From: Azolla caroliniana
Taxonomy: Eukaryota > Polypodiophyta
Direction: 5' to 3'
Assembly: GCA_043228905.1 (NCBI GenBank)
Contig: JBHGNT010000001.1
Span: 31,806,001 to 31,870,000, forward strand
Length of the DNA: 64,000 nt
The position numbers and the translations under genes are program-made. Each line of letters opens with the position of its first letter. The stretch's first letter is position 1. This document shows positions 44,633 through 56,100 of the stretch, one piece after another. The notes beneath the pieces were generated by a model. It worked only from the letters and a program-made list of their open reading frames with translations. It had not been told where the DNA came from and made no database searches.

Positions 44633-47600
44633 TCATAGTGCTTTCCCAGAAAGCACTGCAGCTTTCCTTCCTAAACTTAGAAGAAGATCATCAAAGCTCT
44701 TGCTAAAGGATTCAACTCCTTCGATCTCCAACAAAGACCCAACATCAGACCATTGGATACCCAATTTTTCAATAGTGTCATAGACTTTACGCGCTTCCTC
44801 ATAATCCACATCAATGGTCCTTGCAACCTTGCCATGGTCTATGAAGGCCTCTAGGGCAGCATCCGGCATTGTCGAAACCTGGAGAAATATACATATAGCA
44901 ATCAAAACTCAACTCTATCTAATTCTAAAAGATAGGTCTGGTGGGCCGTTGACCTAGTGTCCTGTCCAGAGTTTATTTCCCAGAATATTGAAAAAAATGC
45001 TAGACAGCAACTTCCCACATCTTTCCTAAGATCCTATAAAGCAGACTCTTATTATCTTTCTCAAGATTTTTATATCATTTTATAACATTTCAAAAACTTC
45101 TGTATCTTTCTACAAACTCATCTAGTCTAAGATTCTTCATATTCGTGACATTCATCCCAACCCTTCGGAAAAAAGAAGCTCCAAATGACTTGCTATAAAA
45201 CCACAGAAGATAATGTGTTGAAACTTACAGTATCTGGACCAATGAGAGGAGAAACATATAGTGTGTCTGGGTAAGCAGGGTTTTTCACACTAGTGGATGC
45301 CCATAGTAGCCGTTGCTTCTGTGCTCCACGAGATTTGAGAGCTTCCCACCTTGGGCCAGAAAACTTCTCTTCGTAAAGCTTATATGCTAGAGCAGCTTGT
45401 GCTAAAGCAGCCTAGTTCATAAAAGACACCATTTAAATAAGTCTTTTCAATTGTCTGGCATTAGGTATAAATGTAGACACCTTTATTTATAGAGGAAAGG
45501 GGCAAACCTTGCCTCGCAGTGCCAAGGCCTCCTCTGTTCCAATTTCTTCAAGTCTTTTATCAATCAGAGTATCAACTCGACTTACAAAGAATGAAGCTAC
45601 ACTTGCTATCTTGGAAAGGTCCGAACCCCCATAAGCTTCCAAACCTTCTAAATAGGCTTCAATAACAGCCTCATATCTTGGCAAAGAGAATATCAACTAG
45701 AGAAGTGAAGTTATTGGTTAGTGCTTTGCCAATGTTATAGATGATTATCTGAAGTCCAAACTTCACATGTTTCATGCTGGATCCTTCTCTAAAATATTTT
45801 TATATGCTTGATCAAATGTTATTTACTCCAATGAAAATGAGATTAAGGAATAAATTATAGGTTTCTTTTAAAAATATTTAAGGTCAAAAAGTGATTCATT
45901 AATCTCATTCTGAGGCCAAAAAATGAACTCGGGAAGCGATTAGAGATTTCTCGCTTCTCTCTAAGCAAAATCTCTTATCATCATCTGGCTTTACATATAT
46001 TCTTTTCATTAGAAGAGGAAATCACTCTTTGACCCAGCATACAGAAATGGTTTATAGAAAGACCTTTTCACTACTGTGCAATATTTTTCATCAAAAAGAC
46101 TCACCGTCACATTCACACTAATTCCCAATGATATGACTGTCTTAATTGAATGAATACACTCTGCAGTGGCCGGGATTTTTATGTGAACATTCGGTTGGTT
46201 GACCACTCTGTGCAACCATTTTGCTGCTTCAATAGTATCCTCTGTTTCGTGTGCAAGCTTGGGTGAGACTTCTACTGAGACGTAGCCATCTTCACTCTTG
46301 CTCTCTTCGTAAATGCCATGAAAAAGTTTACAAGCATCTTGTATATCCTTAACAACCAAGGCCCAATATGCTTCTTCTACACTTTTGCCTTCCTCAATCA
46401 GCTGCCTGTATGATAACTCAAGAAACACATCATAACCTAGCATGTAAAGGATTACATCTATTTGTTGGTGATTTCAAACTATCTAAGCCCTAATAAAGCT
46501 CACCAATGATCATATATCAGCAATCTGAATCACTAAACCCTAAAACTTTACCCATCATCAAATTCCATCTACCTAAACCCGAACATAAACCTTCACCCAT
46601 GTCAGAAACCTACCTGAATTGTTCATCATATGCATTTGAAGAAGATATAGCTTTCTGAAAAATCTGAAACACAGGAAACATATATAACAGAGGATGTCTC
46701 GTATGCTAAAAAAGTAATGAGATGGCTAAAGAAAGGAAAAACATGAAGTGAATGGAAACTTTGGGATACCGTAGGATTGCTTGTTACACCTCGAACTCCT
46801 CGTTCAATCAATGGCTTCAGATCGGTAACAGGTCTTCGAAGATTATCATACCACGGACTCTGTTTCTGCCCGTCATACAATTCATGTAGGAGGGTCTTCT
46901 TAGAAGTCTTAGCCCCGTCATCATTAAGTATCACAGACCGTACTCTGCATGTATGACATAGTTTTCATTCATACAAAATCCATAGAACTTTAATGAGATA
47001 CTAAAACTCACTATCCCCTTTAGGCAGCAAATATAGGTGTGTTAATTATTCATATACATTGCTTCATGGGTTCATACAAGAGCCAAATTATTTGTATCCA
47101 TTTAGTGTTTACGAAATACATAAATGATAGAGTAACCATCTATGCATAAAATTGATTCATACCATCTATGCATAAAATTGATTCATACCAATTATGAGAT
47201 AGACCATATGTAAGTGTAGTTCATGAGATTTCATACCGTAACTATGGGTTCATACAAGAGCCAAATTATTTGTATCCATTTAGTGTTTACGAAATACATA
47301 AATGATATAGAGTAACCATCTATGCATAAAATTGATTCATACCAATTATGAGATAGACCATATGTAAGTGTAGTTCATGAGATTTCATACCGTAACTATG
47401 GGTTCATACAAGAGCCAAATTATTTGTATCCATTTAGTGTTTACGAAATACATAAATGATATAGAGTAACCATCTATGCATAAAATTTATTCATACCAAT
47501 TATGAGATAGGTCATATGTAAGTGTAGTTCATGAGATTTCATACCGTAACTATCCATAGTCTGTCTAAAAAACAACTATAAGTGTAGTTTGAGGTTTCAT

Positions 47601-47941
47601 ACAGTAACTTTCCATGCCCTGTCTAAAAAACAACTATAAACCTAAACCAGGTTTATGCATATCCATAGAAAATCAATTACAATGTTTATGACTTAAACCA
47701 GTTTTACACACATCTATGATAAGTTCAAATATGAATAAATAGGGAGGCAGTCTCCCTAGAGACTAAGCACAAACCTTAAATTTTTCCATCTTGCAGCTGT
47801 GCTGTGGATACTGATTCGTGAAGTCAGATTGTTAACCTCAAGGGATCTACCTTTGAGAAAAAAAACTGATTTTGGTGACATACCAGCAGGATGGCTTCCC
47901 ATTCTCTCTGTGGTGAAAGCACTGCTTCTTAAGCATGCCAT
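44633..47941 (-). CDS. Transaldolase, plastid-type
   Basis: Transaldolase moves a dihydroxyacetone unit between sedoheptulose-7-phosphate and glyceraldehyde-3-phosphate in the non-oxidative pentose phosphate pathway. Seven coding exons with matching phases: 47941-47775, 46944-46770, 46663-46614, 46405-46105, 45696-45508, 45411-45229, 44878-44633; 436 residues, as in plant enzymes. The first exon ([16 protein letters not shown]...) looks like a plastid transit peptide. Conserved parts follow: [44 protein letters not shown] with the Schiff-base Lys, [20 protein letters not shown], and [17 protein letters not shown]. An acceptor 12 bases before the ATG (CTGCAG|TTTGATATC) indicates a 5'UTR intron, with a leader exon beginning about 48644 upstream of donor GTCGGA. 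Confidence 0.95.
47068..47555. repeat. 154-bp tandem array (three copies) in a transaldolase intron
   Basis: Copies start with TTCATACAAGAGCCAAATTA at 47071, 47249 and 47403. Spacing is 154 between copies 2 and 3, and 178 between copies 1 and 2, because copy 1 carries an extra internal 26-base duplication (ACCATCTATGCATAAAATTG). Copies are nearly identical. Shorter related duplications (CTGTCTAAAAAACAACTATA) continue to 47640. The array lies within the intron 46945-47774. Confidence 0.92.
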
Positions 47942-48849
47942 TTTGATATCAAACTGCAGGAACAAAAACTTAGAAATTCAATTGAAACAGAGGAAAATCA
48001 ACATGGTGGAGAAAATCAAATGATATTATAGCATCAGACCATGCAACCCAAAATGTATTTTGATACAATATGTGAGACTTAATTCCCAAAATCCCAGTAG
48101 AAGTAAGTATAATCAGGATAGTTTTTTACGCACTTAATCATATGCTTCAGTTATGCACTGAAATTGCACAACCCCATTTACACACCATATATTTTAATGG
48201 CTAGAATTACTTTAGTGGTGGCAACGGAAATAAGAGAAATCCAGTTTCTATTGTACAAATTACTTCAAACTTAAAGTCCAAAAATCTATTCAATTTTAAT
48301 TTCTCAATCCATTTTGCAAGTGAGAATAATAAGATCTGAAAAATAAGCTGTTCCTGGCATCCGATTATATCATATTAAGAAAACTCAAGTATTCTATTTT
48401 ACACATTACAAGAAAAGTTTACGAACTAAAAGAACAAGAAACCCAAAAAAATATATCTTACGGGCCATATAAAAAAATTTACGGCCTACTAAATAAGAAT
48501 CCCAAATTCCAGACAAGAAGAAATAAAAGTCAGTTTCTTGCGTCAGATCGTAATCAAGAACCGAAATATCTCCTTGAATCAGAGCGCAGAAATTTTGCTT
48601 TTGAAAAGATATTAACATTAAATGGCTAAAATCCGACCTGGAAGAGTTAGATCGAAATACTGCAGCGAATTCTGTGCGCGCGCGCGTGATGGAATCTTCT
48701 CAAACAGAGTTCAACCAAAAGAGAGCACGGCACCTTCTACTGTCTACTAAGTAAAATGAACGGAAATAAAGGATGATTCGTGGTGTTTTGAGCATGCAAA
48801 AGAAGAAGGGAAACAGGTTTTGGCAACAAACGTGAAGACGTGGGTTTAT

Positions 48850-49680
48850 ATTGTGGCGTGTCCTGTCCAGTCCTGACTCCTAATGTTCATCCTTCAACAC
48901 TTCATGTCGGTTTGGTTTATGTACTACAAACAAAAAATTATTACTATGCATGTCTTTGGATGTAATGGAATTCCCTACACATTCTCTCGTTGATGGCCAT
49001 GAAAATCGATGGTGCCCGCTACTTGCCCAAATGCGTATATCCAATATCCAGCACACAAACCCAAGGAAGGCCGTTCTAGGTTTTGTACTTGATTGGTTGG
49101 GAGTACTCACTCGTTGATGACAAAAAAGTGAGCTAAGGGAGAAAGCATTCATTCACTTGTGGGTTGTGGGACCTTTTTTGTGACCGATGAAAGTAGAGCA
49201 AGAACAATCAACATTTGGTCTCGTTGTCCCTTCTCTTGAGTGATTTATTGGTTTTGTGGGTATATTATATTTTCTCTACAATAGCATCTCACCACTCTCG
49301 TGCTGCAAGCTAGTCGTGATCGTTATCCTGATGATGCTTTATAATCGCAAACTTGGTTGTGCATGCGCTTAAAGTGTGTTATTTGCAATCACTCACTACT
49401 CATTGGCTCCGTAATTGTTGTTTGTAATAAATTGAGTATGGTGTGTGCATTGTATAGATTATTATAATCAACCTAAAGAAGTGATGTTAAGGGGTGTGTG
49501 AATATATATACATTAATATTAAGGAAAAGGTTGAATTCCGATGTGTATAACTACATGATTTCAACTTGAGTAGGCCTATAAGTCACTCAAAAGTTTTGTT
49601 TTATGAGCATGTGGAGTGCATTCATGAAGCATTAGTTTGGATATAACTCATGCTTGACAAAGAGAACATGCTTTGGGTAG
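48850..49680. other. Intergenic, no gene seen
   Basis: Upstream of the transaldolase leader. No coding signal is found on either strand. Confidence 0.5.
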
Positions 49681-50145
49681 AAGCAAATCATGAGGGGATG
49701 AGGAACCATTATTCACTTGTTTTTGTTGTTATTTGTATAGGTCAGAGGTGGTATTCGGCGAGATGGTGGATGTGGTTTGATTGAAGCAATTTCTTTGTTT
49801 TTAGGAGTGACGATGGTGCGGGGGAACGAAGCAAATCATGAGGGGATGAGGAACAATTTCTCATTTTTGTTGATTCATTGCACAGGACATTGGTGGTATT
49901 CGGCGAGATGGTGGATGTGAACTAAAGGAAGCAATGTGTCTGTTTTAGGAGTGATGATGGTGGGGGGGATCGAAGCAGCTCGTGAGGGGATGAGGAATTT
50001 TTTCACTTATTTTGTTGTTAATTCCACAGGACATTGGTGGCATTCGGGGAGATGGTGGAGGTGGATTGAATGAAGCAATTTGGTTGTTTTTAGGAGTGAT
50101 GATGGTGAGGGGGCCGAAGCACATCATGAAGGGAGAGTGAATAAG
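49681..50145. repeat. 144-148 bp tandem array, three full copies and a partial one
   Basis: Copies begin AAGCAAATCATGAGGGGATG at 49681, 49829, 49973 (variant) and 50117 (partial). Each holds TTCGGCGAGATGGTGGATGT and then TTTTTAGGAGTGATGATGG. Copies differ by scattered substitutions and small indels. The array abuts the sugar-porter relic. Confidence 0.88.
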
Positions 50146-50206
50146 TTGTGGGGATTGAAGCAAATGGGGTGAGAGGTGGAGATTAGTATAGTACATTTCA
50201 TTTTCA

Positions 50207-50500
50207 TGGTCTGTTTTTTTCTCCCCATAGTTTTTACAAATGCTGGAATCAGTTCAGATATGTTTGCAACTGTTTCTGTTGGGATGGTGAATCTTCTTAC
50301 AACTCCACACCTGACACATATGATTGGAAAGACGGAGGACATGGAATATCATGTGAAATATAAGTTTTCTATGGAGTTCTGTTCTAAGAGCCCGAAATTT
50401 TGTTTTCTGCAGCAGATCACTGGAATCAATGTTGTGTTTTATGGCTGTTTTTTTCCCAACAGTTTTTACAAATGCTAGAATCAGTTCAGATATACTGGTG
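50207..50500 (+). pseudogene. Fragments of an MFS sugar-porter gene, partly duplicated
   Basis: The frame around 50400-50450 reads LQQITGINVVFY, the QQxxGINxxxFY motif at TM7 of sugar porters. The next part of such proteins (VFTNAGISSDMFATVSVGMV) is found instead upstream, at 50230-50295. A second, shorter, frameshifted copy of it (TVFTNARISSD in the +1 frame) follows the QQ motif at 50455-50495. Order and frame are broken and no other part of the about 12-TM protein is present, so this is a relic. The exact subfamily is not resolvable. Confidence 0.65.
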
Positions 50501-50518
50501 GAGATGAAACAATATTAT

Positions 50519-50578
50519 GTACTATTTGTATACTGCCTTCGAGCTTTTTATTAATACCAATGGAGCATATGTTTTATG
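50519..50578. repeat. Tail sequence similar to 37891-37952
   Basis: Resembles the segment that also follows the PPR E-domain relic, same orientation, core TAATACCAATGGAG. Confidence 0.6.
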
Positions 50579-50579
50579 G

Positions 50580-52083
50580 TAACATGCTTTGGGTATTCTT
50601 GTACTAATATCAATATGTGGGGTTGATATAGAGATATGTCATATGATGCATCATGTATTAGTTATAGTTCATCTTCAAGTTTACCATGTTAACCTTAGGG
50701 TGGAGGTGGAGTTTATAAGGATATATTATAACACATGATTACTAAATGTACTTCATAATAATATAAGTTATAACTATACACACAAAAAGAAGACGAGACA
50801 ATATAATTCTTAAAATAATGTGCATGTATCACAAAAGGATGAGGACTTCCATGTGAATTAGAATAGCAAGCCATGATCGCTAGATTATGACCAAAATTGC
50901 GTCGAATGGGATTAAACACCTAGGTCCTAGATCAAGGTTGAAAGTTGAAACTTTAGATGGGCATGTGGGGCCCAAAATGTATTGACTAAATAGCTCCAAG
51001 TTTATCATCACTTTCATACACATATTACCCCCCTTATTACGTGTCAACAACATTAGATAGAAGATCATGCATGACGTCAAATGATTTGATGGACTTTCAC
51101 AAAAGATTACCAATATATACATAATACTCCCAATATTATGCATGTATCATTATATACGTGAATAAATAAATAAATAAATACACATATATCAACTTTCCTT
51201 TGACCCAAATGTCAAGCATGAATTCGAACTAAATAATGAGTGTAATAGCCTTCTACTTCCCTTTCAGAAAGGAGTTATTGTGACGTCCAATATGAGCGAG
51301 TGATGATGGATGGGATGACGTCACTCCAAAACATGGGATGACATCGCTCCAAAGAGTCAACCTTATTCCCTTCACATTCTCTCCTTAAGTGTCTATCCCC
51401 CCAACCTATAGGAATACATTCATTATAACACACAAAATCTAATTGATCGTTATTATCATTATATAATCGATTAAAGTGTTATGAAACATTGTAAGGCTAT
51501 ACACACAAGATATACCACAAACCCCCATTTTTCTAAATTCTACCCATCAACTTAAATAAATACTTTGGTGCCAACTAAAACCACTCCACCTTCCATTCTT
51601 TGGCATCATTGCCATTTTCTTGTAGTGCAAAGAAACAATGTTTGTTGCGTGCATCATTCCAAGATGAGGGTGTGCCACTTATAAGTGTTTTTTGGTTCAC
51701 TTTTCATACATTGTGTAATAAACAATTTAATTTGATCTTGATTCGACCCTAGGAAGTCTTGAGATTGGGCCATGTGATGTTTCATGGCAAGTGGAAAGTC
51801 GCAGTTTATAAAGTCACTTTAACAAGTGAGGCCCCAAACATATTCACTTAAAAAAAAGGTTGTTAGCCTCGATAAGTGAGGGGGTGAAGATTTGTAAGCC
51901 TCAATCAACATCATGAGAACAAACAAAACCTCTTATTTGACAATTATGACTCGAAATCGCAAGAAGAACAAACGAGCAACATGAGGGTGTGAGGACGTGC
52001 AAAGAGCTTAGCCGAGATATTTAAATAAAAGCTCACTAGTAGTGTGCCAAGAGAGGAATACATTGGGAGCTTTGTAAATATGG
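50580..52083. other. Intergenic, no gene seen
   Basis: AT-rich with short frames only. A TAAA microsatellite lies at 51161-51180. Confidence 0.5.
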
Positions 52084-52239
52084 AAAATAAGTGTTCTCTA
52101 AGGAAACCAGAGTATATATATAATATATGTATAAATAAATGGGAATCTCACTATTCGATTGGAAATAAGTGTTCTCTAAGGAAACCAGAGTATTATGTCT
52201 TATGTATAAATAAACGGGAATCTAATACTATATAGAAAT
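52084..52239. repeat. 78-bp tandem duplication
   Basis: 52084-52161 and 52162-52239 share AATAAGTGTTCTCTAAGGAA, CCAGAGTAT and TATGTATAAATAAAYGGGAA. Confidence 0.85.
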
Positions 52240-52270
52240 GGGATTTAACAGCGAACAACAAAGCAGAGAG

Positions 52271-52404
52271 GTGATCGTAGGGGTATTATATTTATCTTAT
52301 TGCATCATTATATGTTCGATTAGTTGCGAAGAAAAATATCGTAGGAATAATTATATTTTTATCTTATTGCATCATTATGTCAAATTCGTTGTGAAGAAAA
52401 CATG
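52271..52404. repeat. 67-bp tandem duplication
   Basis: The core TTTATCTTATTGCATCATTA starts at 52291 and again at 52358. Flanks GTAGG and GTTGYGAAGAAAA are also repeated. Confidence 0.8.
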
Positions 52405-52502
52405 TAACCTGAAACATTTGGTAAAAAATTGTAATACTTTCGAGAGGCTCACGTGCTGAAAATTGACGCGAGGAAATCTCTGCAGAAGCCCCCCCAATCC
52501 CC

Positions 52503-52770
52503 GAATCTTCAGTTTCTCAATTTAGCTTCCATGGCACCTGCCGTTGCAGAGAGCAACCTCTCCCTGAGACCACTGATCTGAATATATCCCTTCTCCTTCT
52601 TTTTCCCATACATCTTATGAATTGAGGATGTTCCTCAGGCCAATCTTCAGGCTCTCAATTTAGCTTCCATGGCACCTGCTGTTGTGAGACCATTGATCTG
52701 AATACATCCTTCTTCGTCTTCTTCCCATACATCTTCTCTTTATGAATTGTAAGTTCGTGCAAACGATCCG
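52503..52770. repeat. 138-bp imperfect tandem duplication in the ABCG leader or promoter
   Basis: CTCAATTTAGCTTCCATGGC occurs at 52516 and 52654 with similar following sequence (GTGAGACCA or GAGACCA, TGATCTGAATA, TTCCCATACATCTT). The second copy is shorter. It lies about 400-640 bases upstream of the ABCG ATG. Confidence 0.8.
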
Positions 52771-53145
52771 ACCGCATCCGAATGTTAATCCAGCATCTGC
52801 TGCATCGTTCTAATGGAGCTTTCATGATACCTGCAGAAGAAGAAATACAGTATTAATTATGATCGGTGCTAAGAAACTGTACTTCATCTGATTAATAGTC
52901 CTCATATTTCTTCTTAATCCGAACATCGTCACCATCTTAGTAGGGTCAAGAAACAGAAATGATCCATACGAATACTTCTTTCTCAACTTCATCTTCTTGT
53001 GAAGCGGAAACAATCTTATACATGAAACATTCTTCTTCTTCTTCTTATCTTTTTATTACGGTTTCTCTCCATAACTTCATTACCTTCAGCTGAACAGCAG
53101 CATCTCATTACCAAGAAGTTTGCAGAAACATTAGTTATTTAAGTA

Positions 53146-56100
53146 GTGATGGAAACCTCAGCAGCAGAATTAGACAAGGTGATGGAAAGTTCCACCTTTG
53201 ATCCTGTGAATTTGTTACAGGCAGGGCTTCCTGATCTGAAAGACAGAACTCTGAGCATTCAATGCCTCAAAAGAAGTCGCACAGTCAGTAGTGATGTTCC
53301 TCGTATAATGAGAAACCATAGCTCTTCTCAGGTTTTCCCTAACCCTATCTTTAACAATGAGATGGCACTGAAGGAGACATCTTTTAAACCACTACAGACT
53401 CCCCCCTCCTCATCTGCTTCTGTGCTTAATATATTACCTTCGCAAGAGCATGAAAAAAACAGCAGCACTGTGAATATTATTCCTGTAATTCCTGAAGACT
53501 ATTATTCTTCCTTGGCTGTTGCTCCACATGCTTCGTTGATCCACATTGTGATGCTTTACCATCAATCCATGTGTAGATATGGTCTTTCCGATGAAGCTTC
53601 AAAGATTGCAAACCTTCTGAAAGGATTGAAAGAGTCAGATGGAATGGAAATAACAAGCTTAGACCTTCGCGGCATTGACTTGTTGCTCAAAGATGGTCTC
53701 TTGGCTTTTTACTTGCGCATCCAGCCTTACCTCCCTCCTGTTCCTAGCCAGGTATTGGTCCGGTCACTGATGAATTAAAATGCCTACGAGATTATTAGAA
53801 ATTTTAACTGTTCACCTAACTTTGCTCAATCTTGCTTCCTTAAAGCACAATATTTTTTCCACGCATTATATATTCATTGCCGAATCAGCAAGGATCTGAA
53901 CTCCAAATTAACATCGATATTAGGATTTAAGTGTTTGAAAAGATGAACACTAGTGAGATTTGAGTACATTCTATACCATATTTGCCTTCCCTCTAACAAT
54001 ATAATAAAATCATTTCCCCCCTTAAAATGAACATTTCCGCCATGTCAAGAAGAAACTTTTATTAGTTATGGCCACGATTAAAGATTTTTATACTACTTCT
54101 GTAGTTCACTCATGTTCTCAATTAGCACATCTGTAATCTTAGACTTCAATACATAAATTGTCTTGTGCTTAATATTTTTCTGCATTCATCTGTTGGCATT
54201 AGCCTCACATTATGTACTGCTTCTAGTTCGTTCATTTAATAAGTGCTAATTATTATTTTAATGTTTGACAAGCTTATTTGCTTGTTTTTTGCTCATATAT
54301 GATGGTATGTTAATATTTGGATGGCATTTTTATGTGATGCATTTCATGTGTGGCACTTGTAACCGATGCTTTTAATATGACTTCCTCTGATGGAAAATAA
54401 CACCATTTTTCAAGTGAGCGCACTTTTTTTTAAACCATTTAAGAAGAATATAAAACAGCAATTTTTTGTATTGTGAAAATAAAACCATTTTCCAGTGCAT
54501 CTATTTGTTAGGCAAAGTATTTTATAATAATATAAACATCATATTTATTTTGTGAAACATTTAATTAACAATACCCTTTTCTTAATAGCATATTAGAAAG
54601 TTATTAAGAACACATTTTCCTTAAAATTAGATAAGAAAGTTGAAAGATATAAACAAAAAGTAAAATATCGGATGTATTAGCTTTTAGGATTCCTACATGT
54701 GATTTTCATTGTTCAAGGGCTAAATTTATTCCGGGGGAAATGACTTTCCTTAGTTCAAATTTCAATTGTATTTTATATATGTAAAATTTATAATATCAAA
54801 GAAAGACATCTCAAGTAAATGTTTCAACAATTGCTCATAACTTCCGCATGTAGTAGTATTATATGATTTTCAAATAGCTATCTCATGAGTTTAAAGGTTT
54901 TTTGAATAAACATGTATCAAAGTTAATTTTGACCTCTGTTGGAAATGCAGATTGTGAAGTTTAAATCCTTATCTTATACCACAGATATATATGTTACAAA
55001 TGCTGCTTATGAAACTATATTAACCAAGGTGAGTAAACCGTTTTTCCTTAAATATCTCCCTCTTTATAAACATGCAAGCTAAATCTAATTTATAGTGGTT
55101 AAACTCTCTTTGGTTAAGCAATGCCAAAGGAAGGCCATATTTGACGTTGAGGTCTAGTTGAAGCAGAGAAGTGAGAAGCTTTCCTGATTATGCCAGGAAA
55201 AAACAGATATTTTTTATTATTATATAGTTGAGTTCCATAGGTTATTGATGAAGGAATACTAGTTGGGAAAAACTTGTTTCTTGGTTGGATCAGTTCTTGT
55301 ATTTAACCTTTTTTTTGTTGTAGGCCCATGTAAACAATCCATAGGCATTTCTGTGTGTAACTAACAGTCCTGCATGGCAATTTTCTATCTCTTTACTTGT
55401 GGAATTGAATACTAGAAAAACACATGGGCATCGCCTCCCATCGTCCCATGGTCATCTCAACAACTGAATTAAACTATTAAGCTTCCTTTCAATAGTTTGT
55501 CACTTTCTATTGGGGGGTTGTAAACTCACTTCCATATTGACCATGAACTGAAAGCTCTGTTAACCATTGAGTTTGAAATCCTTCTTAATCACTTTGTGCT
55601 TCTAGGATTATTCTTCTCTTTAAATTCTGTGTTTATCGTTCCTTTCTTGCAGTTTATTCAATGTGTGCAAGGTCCCTTGGGAAAAAAGGAACAGCCTGAA
55701 AAGGTCAAATTATTGAAGGACGTTTCGGGATATCTAATGCCTGGTACATTGACACTTGTTTTAGGTGAGACACAGTTAATATTCCATTTTGAATCTAGTT
55801 AGAGAAGCGTATAAAAGAAGACTAAAGAATCCATGCTGGAACAAAAGGTGCAATAAACCATTTACGATATTTAAATTTGATTTCTGGGAGCATGTTGTAA
55901 ATACTTAACTTTATAGTTGAAATGCCAGTCGGAAATGTAATTCAGAGTTTCGAATATGCCAAAGAAGTCAAGTAGTAACATCAAAGTTTGGAAATGTCTG
56001 TTGGTATACAAACATAGGTAAGTGGAATAACAGAAAGGTTTTGAAAATAGATTAAAAAAAAAGTATCCATATCAGATTGTCTTGTTATTCTAGCAAAGAG

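Noticed and set aside
47068-50145. Regular repeats that might suggest CRISPR arrays
   Set aside because: Units of 144-154 bp are directly joined without unique spacers, and the genome is plant nuclear.
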